Shown: positions 1-8,376 of the stretch, piece by piece
How positions within the stretch are numbered: the first letter of the stretch is position 1
Layout: every line of letters starts with the position of its first letter
NCBI GenBank assembly: GCA_027620105.1
Contig: JAQCIA010000020.1
Span: forward strand, 1 to 13,234
Direction of reading: 5' to 3'
DNA: 13,234 nucleotides
Source: Verrucomicrobiota bacterium
Lineage (GTDB): Bacteria; Verrucomicrobiota; Kiritimatiellia; UBA8416; JAIOPI01
Notes under the pieces: generated by a model
Seen by the model: only the letters and a program-made list of their open reading frames with translations
What the model was told of the DNA's origin: nothing
The model's database searches: none
Position numbers and translations under genes: made by a program

Positions 1-219
1 CCCCCGCAACCGCCCCAGCCATCCGCAACCAGCCCGCCGCCCGAGCCAACCATGGATGAACAGGATCCCGCCCAGCCCCCCATGCCGACGTTGCCTCCCC
101 GTGCATCGATCGGTATGGACTTGCCGCCTGCTGCCGATGCAAGTGTCGAGCCCGGCGGATCCGCCGAGCCACCGGCTTCACCCGCCCTCGCGCCGAGTAC
201 CGTTACGCCGATTGAATGA
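1..219 (+). CDS. C-terminal end of a Pro/Ala-rich protein (5' end outside window)
   Basis: Reading frame 1 is open from the first base to a TGA at 217-219, giving the last 72 residues of a plus-strand protein. The residues are dominated by Pro, Ala, Glu, Ser and Thr, with PPQPP-type runs followed by a more mixed stretch ending in TVTPIE. This looks like a disordered, low-complexity tail. No catalytic or binding motif is visible, so no function can be given. An internal ATG at 52 has no good ribosome-binding site, so the gene most likely begins outside the window. The stop lies 17 nt inside the 3' end of carA on the other strand, so the two genes converge and overlap tail to tail. The main doubt is that a short open frame in GC-rich, proline-coding sequence can arise by chance. 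Confidence 0.5.
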   Translation, partial: PPQPPQPSATSPPPEPTMDEQDPAQPPMPTLPPRASIGMDLPPAADASVEPGGSAEPPASPALAPSTVTPIE

Positions 220-1369
220 GTTCGCGAAAGCGGCCGAACAGGTAGTACGGATCGTGCGGGCCCGGCCCGCCCTCCGGGTGATACTGCACCGCAAGCACCG
301 GCTCCTTGCGATGGCGAATCCCTTCGACCGTGCCATCGTTCAAGTTCACGTGCGTGACCTCCACCACGGAATTGTCCAGCGACGCCGGGTCCACAGCGAA
401 GTTGTGATTCTGCGAGGTGATCTCCACTTTTCCGTTGGCCAGTTCCTGAACCGGGTGATTGCAACCATGATGCCCGAACTTCAATCGGTACGTGCGCCCG
501 CCCATGGCCAGCCCAAGCAACTGATGCCCCAAGCAAATGCCCATCACCGGCACTTTTCCGATCAATTCGCGCGCCGCTGTAATCGCATACGTCACGGCCG
601 CCGGATCCGCCGGACCATTGGAAAGAAAAACGCCATCCGGTTTGAGCGCCATCACCTCGGCCGCCGTCGTCTTCGCCGGAACCACGGTCACGCCCATGCC
701 GTGCCGCTTCATCCCGCGCAAGATGTTCCACTTGATGCCGAAATCATACGCGACAATGCGCATGTCCTCGGCTGGACACGCCGCCGTGATCCCCCATGTG
801 CAGGTCCGCTTGCCGTCCGTGTCCCACACATACGGCGTCTCGCACGTCACGCGTGCGGCATAATCCTGTCCGTCCAACCCGCGCCACGCCCGCGCCTGGG
901 TGACCGCCACCTCCTCGGACAATTTTCCCGACACGGAGAGGAACCCCTTCAGCGTGCCCTTCTCGCGCAGCCGCGTGGTCAAGGCCCGTGTGTCGACGCC
1001 CGCGATGGCTGGTATGCCGCGGCGCACCAGCGCGTCCGTCAAGGATTCCTGACTGCGCCAGTTGCTGGGCACATTCATCGCATGCATGATGAACCCGTTC
1101 GCGAACATCTGGCGCGATTCCATGTCGTCCAGGTTCGTCCCTGTGTTCCCCATTTCAGGATTCGTCATCGTCACGAACTGCCCACTGTACGACGGGTCCG
1201 AGAGGATTTCCTGATACCCCGTCATGCCCGTGTTGAACACCACTTCGCCGAATGCGTCCATAGGCGCTCCCACGGAGCAACCGCGCAGCACCGTCCCATC
1301 CTCCAGCGCGAGAAACGCCGGCTTGGCGCGTTGCTCAGCCCAATTCCATTTCTTTGTGGCAGTTTCCAT
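203..1369 (-). CDS. carA: Carbamoyl-phosphate synthase small (glutaminase) subunit
   Basis: CarA hydrolyses glutamine and passes ammonia to CarB, which makes carbamoyl phosphate for pyrimidine and arginine synthesis in the cytoplasm. The 388-residue product has the usual length. An N-terminal small-chain domain (about 1-150, with the GYQEILSDPSYSGQ signature) precedes a class I glutamine amidotransferase domain (about 200-385). The catalytic triad is visible as Cys279 in GICLGHQ and His364/Glu366 in QYHPEGG. A GTG at 1375 overlaps the carB stop as GTGA, but the ATG at 1369 is preferred because a GGGGA lies 7 nt before it and only 1 nt before the GTG. CarA is the last gene of the purF-pyrG-carB-carA block and is probably translationally coupled to carB. 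Confidence 0.97.
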   Translation of the reverse strand: METATKKWNWAEQRAKPAFLALEDGTVLRGCSVGAPMDAFGEVVFNTGMTGYQEILSDPSYSGQFVTMTNPEMGNTGTNLDDMESRQMFANGFIMHAMNVPSNWRSQESLTDALVRRGIPAIAGVDTRALTTRLREKGTLKGFLSVSGKLSEEVAVTQARAWRGLDGQDYAARVTCETPYVWDTDGKRTCTWGITAACPAEDMRIVAYDFGIKWNILRGMKRHGMGVTVVPAKTTAAEVMALKPDGVFLSNGPADPAAVTYAITAARELIGKVPVMGICLGHQLLGLAMGGRTYRLKFGHHGCNHPVQELANGKVEITSQNHNFAVDPASLDNSVVEVTHVNLNDGTVEGIRHRKEPVLAVQYHPEGGPGPHDPYYLFGRFRELIQSA

Positions 1370-1371
1370 GG

Positions 1372-4300
1372 TCACATCCCCGCGTCATTCCCGGCCTGAA
1401 AACTGCCCACGCGCAACACCGGCGCACCTTCATGATATTCCTGCAGGCACCGCACCGCCATGTTGGGATTCTTCGTCAAGGCCTCCAGCCCCTGCACCGC
1501 CGCGAGCAAACCATCCATGGTTGTCGTGATCGGCACGCCCCGAATAACCGCCCGGGAACGCATGCGCACCTCGTCCATGCGCGGCGCCGCGCCACCCGCC
1601 GGTGTATTCACAATCCAGTTGAGCTTACGGCCATCAATCAATTCCAGCACGTTGGGTTCACCATCGGAAATTTTTTTCACGACCAGGCTGGGCACGTCCG
1701 CCGCCAGCAGCGCCGCGCTGGTGCCCTGCGTCGCGTGAATCGTGAAACCCAACTGCGCCAGTCGCCGCCCCAGCGCCACCGCCGCCGGCTTGTCATCGTC
1801 GCGCACGCTCAGGAAGACCGCCCCACCTGCGGGTAGCGGACTGCCTGCCGCGGTCTGGCTTTTCAGAAATGCCATCGGCACGTCCACATCGATCCCCATC
1901 ACTTCGCCCGTGGACTTCATCTCCGGACTCAAAATCACGTCAATTCCGGGAAAACGCGCGAACGGGAAAACCGCTTCCTTCACCGATGCGTGCCCAAGCA
2001 CCACCTCCTCGGTATAGCCCAGATCACGCAACTTGGCGCCCGCCATGACCAGCGCCGCCAGTTTCGCCAGGGGCACGCCAATCGCCTTGCTCACGAAAGG
2101 CACGGTGCGCGACGCCCGTGGATTGACTTCAAGCACATACACCGTTTCTGCCTGCACCGCGTACTGCACATTCATGAGCCCGCACACGTTGAGCCCCTTG
2201 GCCAGCGCGTGCGTGTGCCGCCGGATCGTGTCCTTCACGGTCTCCGTCAAGCCCAGCGCCGGGATCATGCAGGCACTGTCGCCGGAATGGATGCCGGCCT
2301 GCTCCACGTGCTCCATGATCGCGCCGATCACAGACGTCTCACCGTCGGAAATGCAGTCCACATCCACTTCCTTGGCTTCCGCCAGGAAACGATCGATCAG
2401 CACCGGACGCTCGTCCGACACTTCCACCGCCTCCGCCATGTACTTCCGCAGCATGTCGCGGTTGTAGACGATCACCATCGCCCGCCCGCCCAGCACGAAT
2501 GAAGGCCGGACCAGTACCGGATACCCGATGCGATCTGCAATCACTTCGGCCTCATCCACGCGCGTGGCCAGACCGTTCGCGGGTTGCTGAATGTTCAAAC
2601 GCTGCGCCAGCTCCTGGAAAAACTTACGGTCCTCCGCGGCTTCGATGCTGTCGGGTGACGTGCCAATGATGTTCACCCCGTTGCGACTCAGCGCCTTGGC
2701 CAGATTCAACGGTGTCTGCCCGCCGAACTGCACGATCGCGCCCCAGCACTGTTCACGACGGTAAATGTGCAGCACGTCCTCCAGCGTCACCGGCTCAAAA
2801 TACAATCGGTCGCTGGTGTCATAATCCGTACTCACGGTTTCCGGATTGCTGTTGACCATGATCGTTTCAAAGCCCGCCGCGCGCAGCGCAAAGGCGGCAT
2901 GCACGCAGCAGTAATCGAACTCGATCCCCTGCCCGATGCGATTCGGCCCTCCGCCGATGATCATCACCTTGCGCCGCTTGGTCGGGCGGCCGTCATCCTG
3001 ATGCCCGTAGTGCGAATAGAAGTACGGCGTGAACGCTTCAAATTCCGCGGCGCAAGTATCGACGAGCCCGTAACATGGCTCCAACCCTACCGCGAACCGA
3101 GCCGCGCGCACCGCATCCTCCGTGCTGCCGAGCAGCCACGCGGTTTGCTTGTCCGAATAGCCGAATTCTTTGGCCTGCCGCCACAAAGCCGGGTCGGCCT
3201 TCAACCCTTCCAGCGTTCCTGCGCGTCGAATCTCGTCCTCATAGGCCGCCAGTTCTTCCAGATGCCGCAGGAACCAGGGGTCAATCTTCGTCAGCGCAAA
3301 CACCTGCTCCACGGTCCAGCCCCGGCGGAACGCCGCGCGCAGATAAAAGACCCGCATCGCGTTGGGCCGGATCATTTCCCGGCGCAGCGTGTCGTCATCG
3401 GCCTGCTCGTAGGCATTGTCGCGCCCATCCGCGCCAAAACCCGCACGCCCGATTTCAAGTCCGCGCAAGGCCTTCTGAAAGGACTGCTTGAACGTGCGCC
3501 CGATGGCCATGGTTTCGCCCACGGATTTCATCTGCGTCCCAAGTGTCGAGTCGGCCTGCGGAAATTTTTCAAAGGCAAAGCGCGGAATCTTCGTCACCAC
3601 GTAGTCGATGGAAGGCTCGAAGCAGGCCGGCGTCTCGCGGGTGATGTCGTTGCGCACTTCATCCAGCGTGTATCCCACCGCCAGCTTGGCCGCGATCTTC
3701 GCGATCGGAAAGCCCGTGGCCTTCGAGGCCAGCGCGCTGGACCGCGACACGCGCGGATTCATTTCGATCACGATCATGCGCCCGTTCTCCGGGTTCAGCG
3801 CGAACTGCACGTTGGACCCCCCCGTGTCCACGCCGATCTCGCGCATCACCGCCAGCGCCGCATCGCGCATGATCTGATATTCGCGATCCGTGAGCGTCTG
3901 GGCCGGCGCCACGGTGATGCTGTCGCCCGTGTGGACCCCCATGGGATCAAAGTTTTCGATCGAACACACGATCACGCAGTTGTCGCGCTTGTCGCGCATC
4001 ACCTCGAGTTCGTATTCCTTCCAGCCCAGCACGGATTCTTCGACCAGAATCTCCGACGTGGGACTCAGGAAAAGTCCGCGGGCCGCGATTTCCTCGAACT
4101 GCGCTTCATCGTGCGCGATGCCGCCGCCAGTGCCACCCATCGTAAATCCCGGGCGAATCACCAGTGGGTAGGCGCCCAATTCATCCCGCGCCTGGCGCGC
4201 CTGCTCAATCGTGTGTGCGGACACGCTGCGTGGCACATCCAGCCCGATGCGGCGCATGGCATCCTTGAAGAGCGAACGGTCCTCCGCCTTCTCGATGGCC

Positions 4301-4662
4301 TTCTCGTTGGCGCCGATCATCTCCACGTTGTAGCGTGCTAGCACGCCCTGCCGCTGCAGCGCCATGGCCAGGTTGAGCGCGGTCTGCCCGCCAACCGTCG
4401 GCAGCAGCGCGTCCGGACGCTCGCGCGCGATGATGGCCGTCAGCATCTCAACATTGAGCGGCTCCACATAAGTCCGGTCCGCAAACTCCGGATCCGTCAT
4501 GATCGTGGCCGGATTGCTGTTCACCAGCACAAGTTCGTATCCCTCTTCACGCAGGGACTTGCAGGCTTGCACGCCGGAATAGTCGAACTCGCAGGCCTGG
4601 CCAATCACAATGGGGCCGGATCCGATGATCAGGATTTTCTTGATGTCGGTGCGTTTGGGCAT
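1372..4662 (-). CDS. carB: Carbamoyl-phosphate synthase large subunit
   Basis: This is the ATP-dependent synthetase subunit that combines bicarbonate, CarA-derived ammonia and two ATP into carbamoyl phosphate. At 1096 residues it matches the single-chain family (E. coli about 1073) with a slightly longer C-terminus. It has the expected internal duplication. The first half opens with IGSGPIVIGQACEFDYSG and holds one ATP-grasp domain (about 128-320). The second half opens with IGGGPNRIGQGIEFDYCC and holds the other (about 690-880). Both carry the EVNPRxSR/EMNPRVSR ATP-site motif. An MGS-like allosteric domain (about 955-1080) closes the protein. There is no frameshift or split into two chains, as occurs in some archaea and Aquifex. 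No strong Shine-Dalgarno is visible before the ATG. It starts 41 nt after pyrG and its stop abuts carA. Confidence 0.98.
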   Translation of the reverse strand: MPKRTDIKKILIIGSGPIVIGQACEFDYSGVQACKSLREEGYELVLVNSNPATIMTDPEFADRTYVEPLNVEMLTAIIARERPDALLPTVGGQTALNLAMALQRQGVLARYNVEMIGANEKAIEKAEDRSLFKDAMRRIGLDVPRSVSAHTIEQARQARDELGAYPLVIRPGFTMGGTGGGIAHDEAQFEEIAARGLFLSPTSEILVEESVLGWKEYELEVMRDKRDNCVIVCSIENFDPMGVHTGDSITVAPAQTLTDREYQIMRDAALAVMREIGVDTGGSNVQFALNPENGRMIVIEMNPRVSRSSALASKATGFPIAKIAAKLAVGYTLDEVRNDITRETPACFEPSIDYVVTKIPRFAFEKFPQADSTLGTQMKSVGETMAIGRTFKQSFQKALRGLEIGRAGFGADGRDNAYEQADDDTLRREMIRPNAMRVFYLRAAFRRGWTVEQVFALTKIDPWFLRHLEELAAYEDEIRRAGTLEGLKADPALWRQAKEFGYSDKQTAWLLGSTEDAVRAARFAVGLEPCYGLVDTCAAEFEAFTPYFYSHYGHQDDGRPTKRRKVMIIGGGPNRIGQGIEFDYCCVHAAFALRAAGFETIMVNSNPETVSTDYDTSDRLYFEPVTLEDVLHIYRREQCWGAIVQFGGQTPLNLAKALSRNGVNIIGTSPDSIEAAEDRKFFQELAQRLNIQQPANGLATRVDEAEVIADRIGYPVLVRPSFVLGGRAMVIVYNRDMLRKYMAEAVEVSDERPVLIDRFLAEAKEVDVDCISDGETSVIGAIMEHVEQAGIHSGDSACMIPALGLTETVKDTIRRHTHALAKGLNVCGLMNVQYAVQAETVYVLEVNPRASRTVPFVSKAIGVPLAKLAALVMAGAKLRDLGYTEEVVLGHASVKEAVFPFARFPGIDVILSPEMKSTGEVMGIDVDVPMAFLKSQTAAGSPLPAGGAVFLSVRDDDKPAAVALGRRLAQLGFTIHATQGTSAALLAADVPSLVVKKISDGEPNVLELIDGRKLNWIVNTPAGGAAPRMDEVRMRSRAVIRGVPITTTMDGLLAAVQGLEALTKNPNMAVRCLQEYHEGAPVLRVGSFQAGNDAGM

Positions 4663-4703
4663 GGTTGTTTGATGTGCCGGTCAGTGGCCAGACGGGCGCA
4701 GAA

Positions 4704-6320
4704 TCACCTTTTACGTTTCCGCAGCGCCGCCGCCACAAAGGACCGAAACAGCGGGTGCGCCTTGAGCGGGGTCGATTGAAATTCGGGATGGAATTGGCAT
4801 CCCAAAAACCAGGGATGCTTGGGCAGTTCCACCATTTCCACCAGTTCGCCGTCGGGACAAATGCCGGACAGGCGCATCCCCTTGGCCTTGAGTTTATCCC
4901 GATAGGCGTTGTTGAATTCGAAACGATGCCGGTGCCGCTCCTGGATCCGCGACGCGCCATAGGCCTTGCTCGCCAGCGTCCCCGCGGCGATGTGGCAAGG
5001 ATAAGACCCCAGCCGCATCGTGCCACCCATCCCGCGCACCTGCTTCTGCGATTCCATCAGGTCAATCACCGGGGCGGCCGTGGCCCGGTCAAATTCCGTG
5101 CTGTTCGCCCCCTTCAACTTGCAGACGTTCCGCGCAAATTCAATCACGGCGCACTGCATGCCCAGGCAGATGCCGAAATAGGGAATGCCCTTCGTGCGCG
5201 CATAATGCACCGTGCCGAGCATGCCCTCGATGCCACGATCACCAAACCCGCCTGGCACGAGAATGCCGGAAACGCCCGCCAGCAGCTTGGCCGCGCCCTT
5301 GTCCTGCACCTCCTCGGACTCCACCATGCGCACCTTCACGCGGCAGTTGTTGGCGATTCCACCATGCGTCAGGGCTTCATAGATGCTCTTGTAGGAATCC
5401 CGCAGGCTGATGTACTTGCCCACCACCGCGATCTCGACCTCGCCCTTGCGCGGCGCGATCAGCGTCTTCACCATCGCCTTCCAGCGCTTCAAGTCGAGGC
5501 CATTCACGTGCATGGCCAGCTTCTCGAGAATGTACACGTCGAGATCCTGCCGCGCGAGGTCGAGTGGAACCTCATAGATGCTGTTTTTCACATCCGGCTC
5601 GTCGATCACGAGCTCCCGGTCGACGTTGCAGAAGAGCGCGAGCTTGTCCTTGTGCTCCTCGCTCATGGGCTGCTCACAGCGGCAAATCAAGATGTCGGGC
5701 ACAATCCCGATCGTGCGCAGAATGCCCACCGACTGCTGCGAGGGCTTCGTTTTCATCTCGCCCGCCGCCTTGATGTATGGCACCAGCGTGATGTGAATGA
5801 AGAGCCCGTTGTCGCGCCCGATTTCCTGGCGGTACTGCCGGATGGCCTCCAGAAATGGCAGGGATTCGATGTCGCCAGCCGTGCCGCCAACCTCGGTGAT
5901 CACCACATCCACGTCGTCGGCATCCAGCGCGCGAATGGCCTTCTTGATCTCATCCGTCACGTGCGGAATCACCTGCACGGTCTTGCCGAGATAACCGCCT
6001 TCCCGTTCACGTGAAATCACGGCGCTATAAATCCGCCCCGTCGTAAAATTGCTCGCGCGCGTGCAGGGAATGCCGGTGAAGCGCTCGTAGTGCCCCAAGT
6101 CCAGATCCGTCTCCGCACCATCCTCGGTGACGTATACCTCACCATGCTGAAACGGGGACATGGTCCCGGGATCCACATTCAGATACGGATCCATTTTCTG
6201 CAGGCGCACGCGATAGCCGCGTCGCTCGAGCAGCAGGGCAATCGCCGCGGAGGTCAGGCCCTTCCCCAGCGAAGAGACCACCCCGCCCGTGACAAAGATA
6301 TGTTTCGTGACTTTCGCCAT
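4704..6320 (-). CDS. pyrG: CTP synthase (glutamine-hydrolysing)
   Basis: PyrG aminates UTP to CTP using ATP and glutamine ammonia, with GTP as activator. The 538 residues fit the family. The N-terminal synthetase domain begins KHIFVTGGVVSSLGKG, the nucleotide-binding P-loop, followed by the KMDPYLNVDPGTM and HGEVYVTEDGAETDLDLG signatures. The C-terminal class I amidotransferase domain (about 300-530) has the triad as Cys385 in GICLGMQ and His511/Glu513 in FHPEFQS. The ATG at 6320 follows purF by 15 nt with a TAGGA purine stretch about 6 nt upstream, so both are probably on one transcript. The protein ends in a basic RKRKR tail. It supplies CTP from the pyrimidine route started by the downstream carBA. 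Confidence 0.98.
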   Translation of the reverse strand: MAKVTKHIFVTGGVVSSLGKGLTSAAIALLLERRGYRVRLQKMDPYLNVDPGTMSPFQHGEVYVTEDGAETDLDLGHYERFTGIPCTRASNFTTGRIYSAVISREREGGYLGKTVQVIPHVTDEIKKAIRALDADDVDVVITEVGGTAGDIESLPFLEAIRQYRQEIGRDNGLFIHITLVPYIKAAGEMKTKPSQQSVGILRTIGIVPDILICRCEQPMSEEHKDKLALFCNVDRELVIDEPDVKNSIYEVPLDLARQDLDVYILEKLAMHVNGLDLKRWKAMVKTLIAPRKGEVEIAVVGKYISLRDSYKSIYEALTHGGIANNCRVKVRMVESEEVQDKGAAKLLAGVSGILVPGGFGDRGIEGMLGTVHYARTKGIPYFGICLGMQCAVIEFARNVCKLKGANSTEFDRATAAPVIDLMESQKQVRGMGGTMRLGSYPCHIAAGTLASKAYGASRIQERHRHRFEFNNAYRDKLKAKGMRLSGICPDGELVEMVELPKHPWFLGCQFHPEFQSTPLKAHPLFRSFVAAALRKRKR

Positions 6321-6335
6321 GGCATCCTATCCGCG

Positions 6336-7799
6336 CTAATCCACCTTCGCGGTGGGCGGCAGAAACTGCAGCTCCGGTGTGGTCATTTCCAGTTCGTGTT
6401 TGCCCATCATCCCCGTGGGATCAACCGGGTACTTACCCGTGAAGCACGCCGAACAAAACCCCTTCTGGTCTTTGAACGGGCTCATCATCCCCTCCAGGCT
6501 CAGATACCCCAGCGAGTCCGCCCCCAGGTATTCCCGGATCGCCTCCACGGTGCGCGCCCCGCCGATCAATTCATCCTTGGTCGGAAAATCAATGCCGTAA
6601 AAACACGGGTGCGCAATGGGTGGGCAGGAAATGCGCATGTGGATTTCCTTGGCGCCCGCTTCGCGCAGACGTTCGACGCGGCGGCGTGCCGTGGTGCCGC
6701 GCACAATCGAATCGTCCACCACCACCACGCGCTTGCCGCGCACCACCTCGGGCAGCAGCGTAAGCTTCATGTCCACGCCTTCGACACGATCCTCCTGCAA
6801 GGGCATGATGAACGTCCGACCGACGTAGTGATTGCGGATGAAGCCGTAGTCGAGTGGAATGCCACTGCGGCGCGAGTATCCCAACGCCGCGGCACTGCCG
6901 CTGTCGGGAATGGGAATGACCATGTCGGCCTCCACAGGGAACTCCTCCGCCAGCCGCTCGCCGAACTTCACCCGCACCGCGTGCACGCCATGACCAAAGA
7001 CCGTGCTGTCCGGACGCGCAAAGTAGACCATTTCAAAAACGCACTGGGCCAGCTTGGGCGCCGGCCCTTCCCCCACCATCACGCTGCGCATGCCCGTTTC
7101 ATCGAAATACACCAGCTCGCCGGGTTCCACGTCGCGCACATAGGTGGCGCCCGTCTGCTGCAGGGCACAGGTTTCGCTGGCGACCACCCACGCGGAGCCA
7201 AGTTTGCCGATGGAAAGCGGCCGGAACCCCAGTGGATCGCGTGCCGCCATCAGACAATCCTTGGTCATGATCAGAAAACAATAAGCGCCCTTCAATTCTG
7301 CCAGAGCGCGCGCCACACGTTGCGGGCGCCGGCGATACATGGGATCCGCCAGCAGGTGCACAAGGATTTCGCTGTCCGTGCTGGTCTGAAATATCGCACC
7401 AGAATCCTGATACATCCGCCGCAGGGGGCCCGCATTGACGAGATTGCCATTGTGCGCCACGCACCAGACGCCATCCGCGCATTCCACAATGATCGGCTGC
7501 ACGTTCTGAATGCGTGTGGAACCGGTTGTCGAATAGCGTACGTGCCCGATCCCGAGATGCCCCGTGAGCTGCGGCCAACTCTGCTTGTTCAACACATCGC
7601 TGACCAGCCCCAGGCCCCTGACCGAGCGCACATCAGTGCCATCGCCCACCACGATGCCCGCACCTTCCTGCCCACGATGCTGCAGCGAGAATAGCCCGCG
7701 GTAGATGGTCGCAGCCGGATTCTTCAGTCCATAGACGCCAAACAGGCCACAAAATTCCTTCGGGTGGTCTTCTGGGTGGTCTTCCATGTGCTTCGCCAT
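6336..7799 (-). CDS. purF: Amidophosphoribosyltransferase (glutamine PRPP amidotransferase)
   Basis: PurF catalyses the first committed purine step, PRPP plus glutamine to phosphoribosylamine. From the ATG at 7799 it has 487 residues. The Ntn-hydrolase nucleophile is Cys17 in FCGLFG, so about 16 residues would be removed as a propeptide, as in Bacillus-type PurF. The PRPP loop VVVVDDSIVRGTT has its acidic pair at Asp362-Asp363. Cys253, Cys399, Cys449 and Cys452 match the four [4Fe-4S] ligands of B. subtilis PurF; the first pair has the same 146-residue spacing. The start is uncertain. A GTG at 7871 would add 24 residues ahead of the propeptide, and an ATG at 7787 would drop four. None has a strong ribosome-binding site. 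A 12-bp tandem repeat encodes EDHPEDHP in the propeptide. It appears to be first in the operon. Confidence 0.96.
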   Translation of the reverse strand: MAKHMEDHPEDHPKEFCGLFGVYGLKNPAATIYRGLFSLQHRGQEGAGIVVGDGTDVRSVRGLGLVSDVLNKQSWPQLTGHLGIGHVRYSTTGSTRIQNVQPIIVECADGVWCVAHNGNLVNAGPLRRMYQDSGAIFQTSTDSEILVHLLADPMYRRRPQRVARALAELKGAYCFLIMTKDCLMAARDPLGFRPLSIGKLGSAWVVASETCALQQTGATYVRDVEPGELVYFDETGMRSVMVGEGPAPKLAQCVFEMVYFARPDSTVFGHGVHAVRVKFGERLAEEFPVEADMVIPIPDSGSAAALGYSRRSGIPLDYGFIRNHYVGRTFIMPLQEDRVEGVDMKLTLLPEVVRGKRVVVVDDSIVRGTTARRRVERLREAGAKEIHMRISCPPIAHPCFYGIDFPTKDELIGGARTVEAIREYLGADSLGYLSLEGMMSPFKDQKGFCSACFTGKYPVDPTGMMGKHELEMTTPELQFLPPTAKVD

Positions 7800-7886
7800 C
7801 AATTCTCGCGCCAGGATATGGGGATATGCCGTGGTGAAAAATGCCCCCAAGACTGGCGCTTGCGCACCCACAAATCTCGGGAGTCT

Positions 7887-7915
7887 TTAGTAGAAGAAAG
7901 CCGCAGGAGGATCAA
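7887..7915 (-). promoter_or_regulatory. Possible sigma-70-like promoter for the purF operon
   Basis: On the minus strand TTGATC (7915-7910) is followed after 17 nt by TACTAA (7892-7887). The -35 matches four of six consensus bases but the -10 only three, so this is weak. It would leave a leader of about 80 nt before the purF ATG at 7799. No riboswitch or attenuator was recognised in that leader. Confidence 0.2.
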
Positions 7916-7986
7916 GCAGGATTCGGTAATCAGCGCCGACGAATTTTGAAGGAAGGCGCATCAGCGGCACCGCACGCGGGCGGAAT

Positions 7987-8240
7987 TCAAGAATTCTCAA
8001 TGAATGCAAGAATTCGGCACGACGACACCCCGCCCGCGTTGGTGGTGGAGTCACCCGCTGAAATGCCCGTTTCCGCCACGCTCGTGGATGGCACGTCCAG
8101 CACCCATCTCCCACACCCGTCCCGCCCACACCCGTTGAACTGCTCGTCCAGGCCCCGTAGGTCGCGCCCGAATCCACGGCATGCGATTCCGCCGGCGCCG
8201 ACGTCACCGCCAGAACCATGACCGCCAATCCGACCGCCAT
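7987..8240 (-). pseudogene. Possible small exported protein or frameshifted remnant
   Basis: From an ATG at 8240 the minus strand reads MAVGLAVMVLAVTSAPAESHA, which resembles a signal peptide core with an A-x-A-like end, then a Gly/Ser/Thr-rich stretch. After about 46 codons this frame degenerates into an Arg/Cys/Pro-rich sequence. In the neighbouring frame the sequence becomes plausible protein (WVLDVPSTSVAETGISAGDS) and ends at a TGA at 7987. Both parts have GC-rich third positions in their own frame. This suggests one short secreted protein or fragment broken by a frameshift near 8100, or simply chance in GC-rich DNA. The start has no close ribosome-binding site, and no family is recognised. 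Confidence 0.17.
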
Positions 8241-8248
8241 CCATTCTT

Positions 8249-8278
8249 TTGCCTGTGCGCGCTCCTACTTTGTATAAC
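8249..8278 (+). promoter_or_regulatory. Possible promoter for the GAF sigma-54 activator gene
   Basis: TTGCCT (8249-8254) and TATAAC (8273-8278) are separated by 18 nt and match four and five bases of the sigma-70 hexamers. The pair lies where the sequence turns AT-rich, and the next bases form the inverted repeat at 8279-8293, at about the expected start of transcription. The leader to the ATG at 8464 would be about 175 nt. Confidence 0.3.
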
Positions 8279-8293
8279 CTAGTCTGGGACTAG
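8279..8293. promoter_or_regulatory. Inverted repeat CTAGTC-TGG-GACTAG, possible operator
   Basis: This is a perfect dyad with 6-bp arms and a 3-bp centre, directly after the TATAAC hexamer. The position is typical of a repressor site overlapping a transcription start. The CTAG half-sites recall those of TrpR, but their spacing is different, so no regulator is named. Confidence 0.35.
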
Positions 8294-8325
8294 ACTCCAA
8301 TGGTGGATGCAACTCTCGCATCACA

Positions 8326-8338
8326 TTGTCGTCGACAA
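8326..8338. promoter_or_regulatory. Inverted repeat TTGTCG-T-CGACAA
   Basis: This is a perfect dyad with 6-bp arms around one central base, about 46 bp after the previous dyad in the leader of the regulator gene. It could be a protein-binding site. No known operator was recognised. Confidence 0.28.
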
Positions 8339-8376
8339 ACCGCCAGCACTGATCTAAAAGTCGCCAGAACGTTCAT

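Noticed and set aside
56..1399. Long plus-strand open frame opposite carA
   Set aside because: It is rich in Arg, His and Pro, resembles no family and lies antisense to an intact carA. The real plus-strand signal here is the frame ending at 219.
2767..4341. Plus-strand open frame of about 520 codons opposite carB
   Set aside because: Antisense shadow caused by GC-rich third positions of carB; the composition is His/Arg-rich and has no motif.
4665..7694. Two long plus-strand open frames opposite pyrG and purF
   Set aside because: They mirror well-supported genes and have the same His/Arg-rich shadow composition.
8085..8105. Sigma-54 promoter beginning TGGCACG
   Set aside because: The -24-like word is present, but the GC of the -12 element is not at the required spacing.
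8279..8293. TrpR-type operator
   Set aside because: CTAG half-sites are present, but they are 7 bp apart rather than 4, and no trp gene is nearby.
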